Under the pieces are notes generated by a model. The model saw only the letters and a list, made by a program, of their open reading frames with translations, ran no database searches and had not been told where the DNA came from. The translations under genes were made by a program, and so were the position numbers. A stretch of DNA of 64,000 nucleotides, taken from contig NZ_JAKFFT010000002.1 in NCBI RefSeq assembly GCF_021502655.1, positions 1,364,001 through 1,428,000 on the forward strand, in the 5' to 3' direction. This DNA comes from Dyadobacter sp. CY347. GTDB taxonomy: Bacteria; Bacteroidota; Bacteroidia; Cytophagales; Spirosomataceae. Positions 16,422-24,534 of this stretch are shown here, piece after piece. Every line of letters starts with the position of its first letter. The stretch's first letter is position 1.

Positions 16422-18137
16422 CTAATCTCTTTTTTTGCCGTCCCGGATCTGGGAAAGCTCATGTCGGTTCTTCTCGAAGACTTCTTTTTTAAGCTCCTCT
16501 TCAATAAAGGTTTTATTCAATTCCTCTTGCAAGGATGCGAATTCTTCTTTCAGACTTTCAATTTTTGCTTCCAGCACCATTTTCTTCCGCTCAATCTCCC
16601 TGTCTTTTCTTGATACTGCATGATCGCGCAGTACAACGCCTGTTTGTTCTAGCAGTTGTTGCGCTTCTCTTGCTGAACCGGTCAGCACGCCTTCCGGTCC
16701 AAGGAAAACATCCACAAGGTCCAGGCCATTGTCACTGATCACAAATTCTCGCACCTGGTTCGAATGCTTCATTCCGCGTGATTTCATCACGTAAAGTCCT
16801 CTGTTGCGCTCGCCGTTCATCTCAATGTCGCGGACTAGCAACCAGGCATCTACCAGAGAGGACACGCTTTCGTCTGTCTGTTCTGATATGTTGTCATTTA
16901 ATGAAAGCGCGGTAAAAAGCACGGTCGTCCCTTCTGCCTGAAGGAAATCAATCAGCCTGATCAGCACGCTTTTCACTTCACTCACGGACCCGACTGTGAT
17001 CAGGTTCGTGATCGGATCAACAATAACCGTCTTCGGTTTGAATTGCGTGATCATTTTATTAATTGACAGCAAATGCATTTCCAACCCATTCAATGTAGGC
17101 CGGGAAGCATGGAACTTTAAAAGATTATTATCTATATGACTTTGCAAATCGATTCCTATCGAGCGCATATTGCGAACGATCTGCTTGGGCGATTCTTCAA
17201 AGGCGAAGTAAATGCAACGATCTCCGTTCAAGCAGGTTTCATTGGCAAACGAGCCTGCAATACTGGTTTTTCCAGTTCCCGCCGTTCCGGAAACAAGAAT
17301 GCTGCTTCCTTCGAAAAAACCTTCTCCGCCCAGCATTTTATTCAATGCCGGGATGCCCGATGAAATCCGTTTACTCGAAGCATCATGCGACAAAGTCAGG
17401 GAAGTTACTGGCAAAACTGAGATGCCGTCTTCATCGATCAGGAACGGATATTCATTGGTTCCGTGCACCGATCCTCTGTATTTGACGATTCGAAGCAGCC
17501 GGGTTGAAATTTTGTTGGCAACGCGGTGATCCAGTAATATCACGCAATCGGATACATATTCTTCCAGACCTTGGCGGGTTAGTAAGCCTTCGCCCCTTTC
17601 GCCCGTAATAATGGTCGTAACGTTTCTATCTTTCAGCCATTCAAACAACCTTCTCAGTTCGGCCCGGATGATCGCTTCATTGTTTAGTCCTGAAAAAAGA
17701 CTTTCAATAGTGTCCAAAACAACGCGCTTCGCGCCAATGCTGTCAATGGCGTGGCCTAATCTGATAAAAAGCCCGTCCAGGTCATACTCACCGGTCTCTT
17801 CAATTTCACTTCTCTCAATGTGAACATGGTCCAGCTTTATGAGCTTGTCTTTCTGCATTTGGTTCAGGTCAAAACCAAGCGAAGCAACATTGATGGTCAG
17901 TTCTTCGCTTTTCTCCTCAAATGCAACAAAGACCCCCGGTTCGCCGAACTGGAGTGCGCCGTGGACTAAAAATTCGATGGAGAAAAGTGTTTTACCGCAT
18001 CCTGCGGAACCGCAAATCAGCGTAGGCCGTCCCTGTGGAAATCCGCCGAGGGTAATTTCGTCAAGACCTTTGATGCCTGTTCTGGCCTTCTGAAGTGCGG
18101 GAAGGCCGGTAATTGAGTCAGAGGAGGTGGTTTTCAT
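16422..18137 (-). CDS. kaiC: KaiC-family double-domain ATPase
   Basis: A full two-lobe KaiC of 571 residues. The CI lobe has Walker A GSAGCGKT (43-50) and the catalytic Glu pair E74/E75. The CII lobe has Walker A GTAGTGKT (284-291) and E314/E315. The segment aligned with the cyanobacterial phosphosites reads T421-D-E-S-V-S426-S427, so the Ser/Thr pair is Ser/Ser and the third Thr is kept. That suggests autophosphorylation is possible. After residue 500 the KaiA-binding tail is replaced by a charged coiled coil of about 70 residues. It heads the kaiC-kaiB-kaiB-kinase unit. No kaiA is present in the window. Confidence 0.93.
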   Translation of the reverse strand: MKTTSSDSITGLPALQKARTGIKGLDEITLGGFPQGRPTLICGSAGCGKTLFSIEFLVHGALQFGEPGVFVAFEEKSEELTINVASLGFDLNQMQKDKLIKLDHVHIERSEIEETGEYDLDGLFIRLGHAIDSIGAKRVVLDTIESLFSGLNNEAIIRAELRRLFEWLKDRNVTTIITGERGEGLLTRQGLEEYVSDCVILLDHRVANKISTRLLRIVKYRGSVHGTNEYPFLIDEDGISVLPVTSLTLSHDASSKRISSGIPALNKMLGGEGFFEGSSILVSGTAGTGKTSIAGSFANETCLNGDRCIYFAFEESPKQIVRNMRSIGIDLQSHIDNNLLKFHASRPTLNGLEMHLLSINKMITQFKPKTVIVDPITNLITVGSVSEVKSVLIRLIDFLQAEGTTVLFTALSLNDNISEQTDESVSSLVDAWLLVRDIEMNGERNRGLYVMKSRGMKHSNQVREFVISDNGLDLVDVFLGPEGVLTGSAREAQQLLEQTGVVLRDHAVSRKDREIERKKMVLEAKIESLKEEFASLQEELNKTFIEEELKKEVFEKNRHELSQIRDGKKRD

Positions 18138-18176
18138 TGAATTTAGCTATTCTGATTTCGCTTTGCGTACAGTGTT

Positions 18177-18254
18177 TTGAACCACATTTACAAATACCGT
18201 ACCAAGTGTCTTTTCCTGGTTATTGTAGTAAAATGTTTTGGTACAATGGTTCAA
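18177..18254. promoter_or_regulatory. Nested inverted repeats upstream of kaiC
   Basis: In the 137-bp gap before kaiC, TTGAACCA (18177-18184) pairs with TGGTTCAA (18247-18254), and inside it GTACCA (18199-18204) pairs with TGGTAC (18239-18244). The two nested pairs could be an operator or a structured leader. No good TAnnTTTG box is visible here. Confidence 0.35.
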
Positions 18255-18274
18255 CAACACCCAAAGTGCGGATG

Positions 18275-18673
18275 CTAGGAGAGAAATTGTTCGGTCAGTT
18301 GGATGCCGAGCTGGTTGAATTCTTCAAATGTACTTGGCTTGGTAATGAAGCGGTCTGCCCCTGCCTGATATGCCTTTTCGATGAGCAATGTGTTGGACGA
18401 AGTAGAGATCATGACTACCGGGACTTCGGACAGATCAGCATCGGCACGGATCGCGGCAATGGTTTCGAGACCATTCATCTTAGGCATGTTCATGTCCATA
18501 AGGATCAGCGACGCGTGTTGTGGCGGAAGCTTTTTCATTACTTTGATCAGTTCCAACCCGTTTTCAACCTCGATAATTTCAGTTGATGCGTTTGCTGCTT
18601 TTATGGCCTGACGCATAAAGAAGCGGTCATCCTGATCGTCATCAGCCAAATAGATAGTCTTAGGTTCCTTCAT
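18275..18673 (-). CDS. Single-domain response regulator upstream of kaiC
   Basis: A receiver-only protein of 132 residues of the type that begins IYLADDDQDDRFF. The acidic patch is Asp11-13, the phospho-acceptor Asp60 (LMDMNMPKMNG) and the Lys112 of TKPS. Start chosen at the ATG at 18673, because a TAnnTTTG box lies at 18691-18698, so the longer reading (to 18712) would begin upstream of the transcript. It lies 137 bp before kaiC on the same strand and is a natural phosphate acceptor for the Kai-linked PAS kinase (inference). Confidence 0.88.
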   Translation of the reverse strand: MKEPKTIYLADDDQDDRFFMRQAIKAANASTEIIEVENGLELIKVMKKLPPQHASLILMDMNMPKMNGLETIAAIRADADLSEVPVVMISTSSNTLLIEKAYQAGADRFITKPSTFEEFNQLGIQLTEQFLS

Positions 18674-18690
18674 TTGAAGATTGTGAATTA

Positions 18691-18698
18691 CAAATATA
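18691..18698 (-). promoter_or_regulatory. Promoter -7 box (TATATTTG) for the receiver gene
   Basis: On the minus strand the sequence reads TATATTTG, an exact match to the Bacteroidota -7 consensus TAnnTTTG. It gives a leader of about 12 nt before the ATG at 18673. No clear -33 box is seen. Confidence 0.5.
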
Positions 18699-18769
18699 AT
18701 TTGAAATATCACATTGCGTGAATCTTCGCCCGCTAATTGGATTAAAAAAAAATGAGAATTTGTAAGCCC

Positions 18770-19417
18770 TTATTTACCAGGCCTTCCGTTCTTGTAATGC
18801 TCTACTTTGACAAACATCTCGATGATGGTTGAAACCTCTAATTTTTCAAAAATTCTCGATTTATAGGTGCTTACCGAGCTTCCGGTAATGTTCAGCTGGG
18901 TCGCTATTTCCTTGGTCCACTTGCCATCAAGCAGCAGGTCCATCACTTCCAGCTCCCTTTGCGAGAGGTTTTCGAGCGGATGTTCACTGTTGGTATTGGC
19001 TTCAAAAGTATGCCGCATCAGCTGCTGCTGCACAACATCGCTTACATATCGTCCATTTTCAAGGACGGATAAAATCGCCGTTTTTACAGTTTGCTGCGGC
19101 GAATTTTTTGCCAGAAAACCGTTGGCACCGGCTTTCAGGTAATGCATGGCGTAAAGCGCTTCATCCATTCCCGAAAACACCAGGATCAATACTTTTGGCT
19201 GTAATTTTCGAATTCTGGGGATCATATTGAAACCTTCGCCACCGGGAATGTCAATGTCCAGAATGATCAGGTCAAAATGGGCGGACGCAACGTGTGTGAG
19301 TGTTTCGTCGAAATTGGATGCTTCCCGAACGCTCGTGGAGCCGATGAGGTCATTGATTAGGAATCGGGTCGCCAGTCTGACAACTGAGTGGTCTTCTACA
19401 AGTAATATTTGTTTCAT
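18770..19417 (-). CDS. NarL/FixJ-type response regulator (REC-LuxR HTH)
   Basis: A 215-residue two-domain response regulator. The receiver has Glu8/Asp9, phospho-acceptor Asp54 (ILDIDIPGG) and Lys104 (FLAKN). The C-terminal LuxR-type HTH is at about residues 148-205 (LSQRELEVMDLLLDGKWTK followed by a recognition helix SVSTYKSRIFEKL). It precedes the single-domain receiver and the kaiC unit on the same strand. It is a candidate transcription output of that signalling block, but no physical overlap proves co-transcription. Confidence 0.9.
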   Translation of the reverse strand: MKQILLVEDHSVVRLATRFLINDLIGSTSVREASNFDETLTHVASAHFDLIILDIDIPGGEGFNMIPRIRKLQPKVLILVFSGMDEALYAMHYLKAGANGFLAKNSPQQTVKTAILSVLENGRYVSDVVQQQLMRHTFEANTNSEHPLENLSQRELEVMDLLLDGKWTKEIATQLNITGSSVSTYKSRIFEKLEVSTIIEMFVKVEHYKNGRPGK

Positions 19418-19693
19418 TCTCGCTGCCCTGTGTTTTCAAAAGTGAGTGTCTGAACTTGCCTTCCTTTAAAAATAGCGAATTTACTATACAACTTCTTATC
19501 ATTAGGCTAAGTTTTGTAGAAATTATTCTAAACAATTTACTAATAGGTAAGAACTATCACGTTGACCAACAGTGTCCGGATCTTTCCAGCTTTTCAAAAA
19601 GATAGCAATTTCACCCTAAAAAATCTCGTATCCAATTGATAATGAGCATAACGGTCAGCATCATACGCATCCAAATTGAGCAACATTAATGTC

Positions 19694-20455
19694 TTATTCG
19701 GCGATAACCACAGCTAATCCCTTGTCCGTAAGTTCTTTTTTTCGTGAAGCGTCCAGATTATGGTCTGTGAAAAGGCCTTTAAGCTGGGATAAACCGGCCA
19801 CTTTGATATGGCTGTCTTTCCCGATCTTTGAGGAATCACACAGAACAAACACCTGGGAAGCATTTTTGATGAAAGCGGATGTGATGGAAGATTCGTGCTC
19901 GCTGTGGGAGGTAAGGCCGTTTTGTGCTGAAATTCCATCAATTCCGATGAAGGCTTTGTGCGCGTGGTAACCGTTGATATGCTCTATGGCTTTGTGGCCG
20001 TGCACGGCTTTCCGGGATTTGTCAATTTCCCCGCCGATTAGGTTCAAACTGATAGAAGGCGTATCAATCAGCTCGGCCATGACAGGCAGCGAATTGGTGA
20101 TCACCTTAATCCCTTTTCGTTTTTTCAGGTAACGGCACATTTTGAAAACTGTGCTTCCGCAATCCAAAAAGATAATGTCGTTATCTGTCACATACTCAGC
20201 AGCGAGTTGAGCGATTTTTTCTTTGTTCTCCTCATTATTTCCGGCTTTCGCAGTAAAACTTGTCAAGACCAACCCCTCAATTTTCATCGCGCCGCCGTGG
20301 GTGCGCATGAGCAGTCCTTCGCTAGCAATATCGTGCAGGTCGCGCCGGATCGTGGCGGGCGACATCGCCAGCTTTTCAGATAGTTCAAATACGGATAAGC
20401 TGCCAAAATCATTAATGGCCGCCAGGATTTTTTTCTTTCGTTCCTGAAAATTCAT
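19694..20455 (-). CDS. DeoR-family transcriptional repressor
   Basis: A 253-residue DeoR regulator. The N-terminal winged HTH is visible (ERKKKILAAINDFGSLSVFELSEKL, with MSPATIRRDLHDI as recognition helix). The C-terminal sugar-phosphate-isomerase-like sensor domain contains the DCGSTVFKM, KVITNSLPVM and FIGIDGIS motifs. Such proteins usually sense phosphorylated sugars and repress a catabolic operon. No sugar operon is adjacent, so the target is unknown. Its own upstream region has direct repeats and a palindrome over a promoter box, which suggests autoregulation. Confidence 0.9.
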   Translation of the reverse strand: MNFQERKKKILAAINDFGSLSVFELSEKLAMSPATIRRDLHDIASEGLLMRTHGGAMKIEGLVLTSFTAKAGNNEENKEKIAQLAAEYVTDNDIIFLDCGSTVFKMCRYLKKRKGIKVITNSLPVMAELIDTPSISLNLIGGEIDKSRKAVHGHKAIEHINGYHAHKAFIGIDGISAQNGLTSHSEHESSITSAFIKNASQVFVLCDSSKIGKDSHIKVAGLSQLKGLFTDHNLDASRKKELTDKGLAVVIAE

Positions 20456-20470
20456 TGGAAATATTTTCTC

Positions 20471-20498
20471 TGATCAAAAATAATCAATATTGATCAAA
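20471..20498 (-). promoter_or_regulatory. Promoter and candidate operator of the DeoR-type gene
   Basis: Two TGATCAAA direct repeats (20471-20478 and 20491-20498) are spaced by exactly 20 bp. Between and overlapping them lies the perfect palindrome ATCAATATTGAT (20483-20494). The minus strand carries TATTTTTG (20482-20475), an exact -7 box, inside this array. A repressor bound here would cover the promoter. Confidence 0.55.
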
Positions 20499-20514
20499 GC
20501 AGGCGGCAGATCTT

Positions 20515-21906
20515 TTACAATTTTTCAGAAGTTCCCAATTGCAAAGGATCAGGCTCAAAGGATGAGCCTGACTTGGCGTTTTTTGGGATGGATACAAAGA
20601 AACTTGTTCCCTCCGAGGGAATGGATTCAAACCAGATCTTTCCGTTTTGGGCCATCAGGAATTCCTGGGTTAGCAATAAGCCCAGGCCAACGCCCTTTTC
20701 ATTCTTAGTGCCATAGGTCGACTGGACATTCAATGAAAAGATGACAGCCTGCTTGTCCGGAGAAATCCCGATCCCGTTATCCCGGACCGTGATAATGCAT
20801 TCGTTCCCTGATATGGCCGATTCAATGCTGACGCGGCCACCTTCCGGTGTGAACTTTATCGCGTTGCCAATCAGATTTCTGAAAACGACCTGCATCATTT
20901 CCCGATCTGCAAAAATTTCGATCGACGGATCTATTTCGTAGTTCAATTGGATATCCTTCCTGGTGGCGCTGCTTTTTTCCAGGGATAATGTTGAATTTAA
21001 AAGTTCATCCAGGTTCAGGGCTTCTTTTTGTGCAGAAACTCCGTTCAATTGTGATTTTGACCAGTTTAGAAGTTTTGATAGCAAAGCCATCGTGTCGTTT
21101 GTGGCATTTAGCAATTCCCTTTTGATACCCAGCTTTTCTGTTTCATCAAGATCGTAGACGGTTAACAGTTCAAGGAAATTCTGGATACTCGCCAGCGGTG
21201 CGCGCACGTCATGCGCAACGATTGACATTAGCTTGTTCTTTTCACCATTTATGCGTTCAAGCTCAACATTTTGCTTTAAAATTTGCTGATTCTTTTCTGC
21301 GATAAACAGCGATTTTTCTACCGCCGACTGTTTTTCATTTTCATAACTCCGCCGGATATAATCTGTGCAGATGTATACCAATACTGCCACCACAACATAT
21401 GAAGACATCTGATCGACAAACATGCTGAACCTGTCCAGATAGGTGTAGGGAACGGTTACTGGATAGTGATATTCAATAACATTCAAGGCCAGCACAACCA
21501 TAATGTTGACCGGGATCCATATCTTATATTGCTTCGCAGGGCTTATTCCAATGCTTAACAACAAAAGAAGAAGAAAATAAAGGTCAGTCGGCCCGCGGAG
21601 GCCGGAATTTAAAAAGTAGTTGACTACAAATAACAAAAGCCCCACAATGTTGGCGATCAGGATCGAAATGCCGAATTGATGGCGGAAACGGGAATTGTAA
21701 TATAAAATGGTAACCGCAAAAAGCACCAGCAGGCTGATGAATGCCACTCTTGGCAGTCCGATGATGTAATTAAAGGGAACATTATAGCTCAGGGCAGCTA
21801 ATGATATGAGGCATACGGAATGAAAAATCCGGGCATTTAAAGGAAATTCGGCAGACGGCCCAGATAGTTTGATCCAAAAATTGTAAAGCGTGGATTTGGA
21901 ACGCAA
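20515..21906 (-). CDS. Membrane sensor histidine kinase
   Basis: 463 residues. The N-terminal 185 residues hold about six hydrophobic segments of a 7TM-like or MASE-like sensor with no large periplasmic loop. A coiled coil follows (about 188-222), then HisKA with His232 (AHDVRAPLAS) and an HATPase domain (RNLIGNAIKFT, RDNGIGIS, GVGLGLLLTQEF). No response regulator is fused. It lies 59 bp upstream of the DeoR gene on the same strand, so read-through is possible, although the deoR-type gene has its own promoter box. The signal is unknown. Confidence 0.88.
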   Translation of the reverse strand: MRSKSTLYNFWIKLSGPSAEFPLNARIFHSVCLISLAALSYNVPFNYIIGLPRVAFISLLVLFAVTILYYNSRFRHQFGISILIANIVGLLLFVVNYFLNSGLRGPTDLYFLLLLLLSIGISPAKQYKIWIPVNIMVVLALNVIEYHYPVTVPYTYLDRFSMFVDQMSSYVVVAVLVYICTDYIRRSYENEKQSAVEKSLFIAEKNQQILKQNVELERINGEKNKLMSIVAHDVRAPLASIQNFLELLTVYDLDETEKLGIKRELLNATNDTMALLSKLLNWSKSQLNGVSAQKEALNLDELLNSTLSLEKSSATRKDIQLNYEIDPSIEIFADREMMQVVFRNLIGNAIKFTPEGGRVSIESAISGNECIITVRDNGIGISPDKQAVIFSLNVQSTYGTKNEKGVGLGLLLTQEFLMAQNGKIWFESIPSEGTSFFVSIPKNAKSGSSFEPDPLQLGTSEKL

Positions 21907-22244
21907 AACAGTAGCTATATTAAGGTTCGAGGAAGGTTAATTATTCAGTGTAAATATCACGAATTAATGCGACGTATGCTCAATCTGCCAGAGAAATTTA
22001 ATGTCGTTATCTGTATCCTGATGTTTACTTGCGTGCTTTTTGCAGAAAACGAAAAACGGTAACCTACCCGAAGGTGGCGCTTTTAACATTTGGTTAAGTT
22101 TTGTTTTAGTATTAAACTCGTCCTGTATTTCCGGTTTGTCGCAATATAAAGCGTTGCATTCGCCCTGATGTGCAAAATCTTATACTTTAAATCACTTTTG
22201 TCTGCACAACATTTTAATATTCCTTAACCTCTTTTAAAAAAGTA
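21907..22244. other. Intergenic region between divergent kinase and PLP-enzyme genes
   Basis: The 338 bp contain no convincing reading frame or RNA gene. A near-consensus -7 box CACTTTTG lies at 22193-22200 on the plus strand, about 45 bp before the PLP-enzyme start. The rest is A/T-rich with no strong repeat. Confidence 0.4.
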
Positions 22245-23855
22245 ATGAAACGTAGAGATGCAATTAAAGATTTATCCATGCTTCCGCTGGCAGGAAGTAT
22301 AATGCTTCCACAAAAAAAAGCGCCCGAAACGATCTCCCGGAATGCTGATGCAGCCGCTGGTAAGGAGATTTATCAGGCCATCGGCGTGGAGCCTATTATT
22401 AACTGCCGGGGAACATTCACCATTATCGGGGGGTCCATTGAAAGGCCCGAAGTGCGGGCTGCGATGGATGCGGCCGCACAGGTTTTTGTGCAGTATGACG
22501 AGCTCGCATTTGGTGCCGGAAAACGGCTTGCTGAGCTTACGGGCGCGGAGTGGGGGCTGGTCTCGGCGGGATGTGCGGCGGGGATGAAACACGTAACCGT
22601 TGCCTGCGTAACGGGCGGCAATCCTGAAAAGTTGATCCGCGTTCCGAACCTGGCTGGATTTGATAAAACAGAAGTGATTATTCCAAGATACTCCCGTAAT
22701 GTTTACGATCATGCATTGCGTAATGTAGGTGTAACATTGATCACGGTTGATTCCATCGAAGAGCTGTCCAATGCCATCAGCTCCCGGACGGCGATGATCT
22801 ATTTAATGGCTGGCGACGAGTCGATGAGCGGGCCTATGTCGCTGGAAGCAATTGCAAAACTGGCGAAGCCTAAGAACATTCCGGTTATGGTGGATGCTGC
22901 CGCAGAAGACCTTACGATTCCGAACGTCCATTTGAAAATGGGTGCGGACGTCGTGATTTACAGTGGTGGAAAGGCATTATGCGGACCGCAATGTGCGGGT
23001 TTGGTTTTGGGCAGAAAAGATTTGCTGATGTCTGCCTGGCAGGCGAGCGCTCCGCACCACGGTCCCGGGCGCGACAATAAAGTGGGTAGGGAAGAAACAA
23101 TGGGAATGGTTGCCGCTGTGGAGGCCTGGATAAAACGCGACCACGCCAACGAATGGAAAAGATGGCTTTCCTGGCTGGATAATATTTCCAAAAAAGTTTC
23201 AACGATAGATTCGGTTAAGACAACGGTTGTTGAACCAAAGCAGCTGTCGAACCGCACACCACAGCTTAGGATCTCCTGGGATCCTGCTAAACTGAACATT
23301 ACGGGCGAGGAGATTGCGGAGCTTTTCGGACGGACCAAACCACGGATCGCTTTGGGAGGCGGAAGCCGCGATGGGGCCACATTTGTCTCCATCACAACCG
23401 GACAAATGCAGCCGGGCGACGATAAGGTGGTTTCGGATCGTTTGTTTGAGGTTTTGTCACAAAAGAGAACGCCGCAAAAGACTGAGATGGCAGCTCCTTC
23501 GGTTTCCCTGAAAGGGCATTGGGAGGCGGATGTCGAGTTTTTCTCTTCCAAAAGCAAGCAAACGCTCATCATTGAACAGGACGGCAACTGGCTGGAAGGA
23601 TCTCACAAAGGAGAGTTCAGTGTACGCGAAATGCAGGGTACAGTGGAAGGGAATGAATTCAAAATGCGCAGCACCGACCGTCAGCCCGGCGACGCGATCA
23701 CATTCATGTTTTCCGGAACAGTAAAAGATGATACAATGACCGGCTCAATCTATATGGGCGAATACATGACGGCGAAATTCACGGCCAAAAAAACGAAATT
23801 CAAAATGAAACGGGAGAAAATCATGATCCCGTCTGGCCCGCCTCTGGCAACCTAA
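22245..23855 (+). CDS. SelA-like PLP-dependent enzyme with Tat-like leader and C-terminal beta domain
   Basis: Residues about 45-400 form a fold-type I PLP domain of the SelA / D-glucosaminate-6-phosphate ammonia-lyase-like group (EPIINCRGTFTIIGGS at the start, VDAAAEDLTIPN, then SGGKALCGPQC with Lys243 as the likely Schiff-base lysine). The N-terminus MKRRDAIKDLSMLPLAGS looks like a Tat leader, unusual because PLP enzymes of this group are normally cytoplasmic. From about residue 425 an extra domain follows with short beta repeats (KGHWEADVEFF, LIIEQDGNWLEGSHKGEF, GTVKDDTMTGSIYMGE). It is not a selenocysteine synthase by context, since no selB or tRNA-Sec is nearby. Substrate unknown. Confidence 0.75.
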   Translation: MKRRDAIKDLSMLPLAGSIMLPQKKAPETISRNADAAAGKEIYQAIGVEPIINCRGTFTIIGGSIERPEVRAAMDAAAQVFVQYDELAFGAGKRLAELTGAEWGLVSAGCAAGMKHVTVACVTGGNPEKLIRVPNLAGFDKTEVIIPRYSRNVYDHALRNVGVTLITVDSIEELSNAISSRTAMIYLMAGDESMSGPMSLEAIAKLAKPKNIPVMVDAAAEDLTIPNVHLKMGADVVIYSGGKALCGPQCAGLVLGRKDLLMSAWQASAPHHGPGRDNKVGREETMGMVAAVEAWIKRDHANEWKRWLSWLDNISKKVSTIDSVKTTVVEPKQLSNRTPQLRISWDPAKLNITGEEIAELFGRTKPRIALGGGSRDGATFVSITTGQMQPGDDKVVSDRLFEVLSQKRTPQKTEMAAPSVSLKGHWEADVEFFSSKSKQTLIIEQDGNWLEGSHKGEFSVREMQGTVEGNEFKMRSTDRQPGDAITFMFSGTVKDDTMTGSIYMGEYMTAKFTAKKTKFKMKREKIMIPSGPPLAT

Positions 23856-23886
23856 GAAGCTGTTCGCAGCATTGGGATATTAAATA

Positions 23887-23938
23887 AAAAAGAGATTGTT
23901 TAGTAAGGTTTATCCTTCTGAACAATCTCTTTTTAGTT
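23887..23938 (+). terminator. Intrinsic terminator after the PLP-enzyme gene
   Basis: A perfect 14-bp stem (23887-23900 with 23921-23934) with a 20-nt loop and flanking A and T runs. It lies 31 bp after the stop and before the convergent ytxJ-like gene, so it can serve both strands. Confidence 0.8.
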
Positions 23939-24008
23939 TGCTAATGTTAATGATTTCAGAATGCTGCTATCAATGCTAATCCGGCACTTTTTGTTACGAA
24001 TGCTGTGC

Positions 24009-24341
24009 TTACTGAAAATAGGCCAGTGTATCGTGCAGGGAAATGTCTTCATGCGAAGCGTCAAAAACACATTCGCCATTTTTTACAACCAGCAATTGCG
24101 GCGACTCATGCTGCACATTAAAGCTGTTCGCAATGGACATGGATTCGCTGCGGTTGTTGACCACATCCACAATGTAAAGCGGCACATCCACATCCGGGAC
24201 CGAGTTTACGTCCGATTTCAACTGGCGATAGGCCATCAGGCTCGTCATGCACCGTGGGCTATGCTTATATATGATAGCGTATTCCGATGACTTATAAATC
24301 CTCTCGACCTCTTCCGTACTATTGATTGTAATCCAATTCAT
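24009..24341 (-). CDS. ytxJ: YtxJ-like thioredoxin-fold protein
   Basis: A 110-residue member of the YtxJ family. It has a thioredoxin-like fold with one redox Cys in the motif YKHSPRC (Cys31), in the position of a monothiol glutaredoxin active site, and the later cis-Pro region HESPQLLVV. In bacillithiol-using bacteria YtxJ is suggested to act as a bacilliredoxin that removes bacillithiol from proteins. Several Bacteroidota make bacillithiol. No bacillithiol synthesis gene is in the window. Confidence 0.82.
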   Translation of the reverse strand: MNWITINSTEEVERIYKSSEYAIIYKHSPRCMTSLMAYRQLKSDVNSVPDVDVPLYIVDVVNNRSESMSIANSFNVQHESPQLLVVKNGECVFDASHEDISLHDTLAYFQ

Positions 24342-24534
24342 AATTTCAGGCGAAAAATTAACTTTAATTCAGGCAATGCTTCTACAACAACATTAACCCC
24401 GTTTTTCATTCCCAAACGATTAAAAAAGCGTTCCAAGAGCCTGTCGGTTTTTATTTTACAGATTGTGACCAATTCAAAAATCTACGTCTAAATAGGAGAA
24501 TGTTTAAAAACAATGTAAACCTATAAGTTGATTT

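Noticed and set aside
22245..23855. True selenocysteine synthase (selA)
   Set aside because: No selB, selD or tRNA-Sec nearby and a leader plus extra domain are present, so only SelA-like fold membership is claimed.
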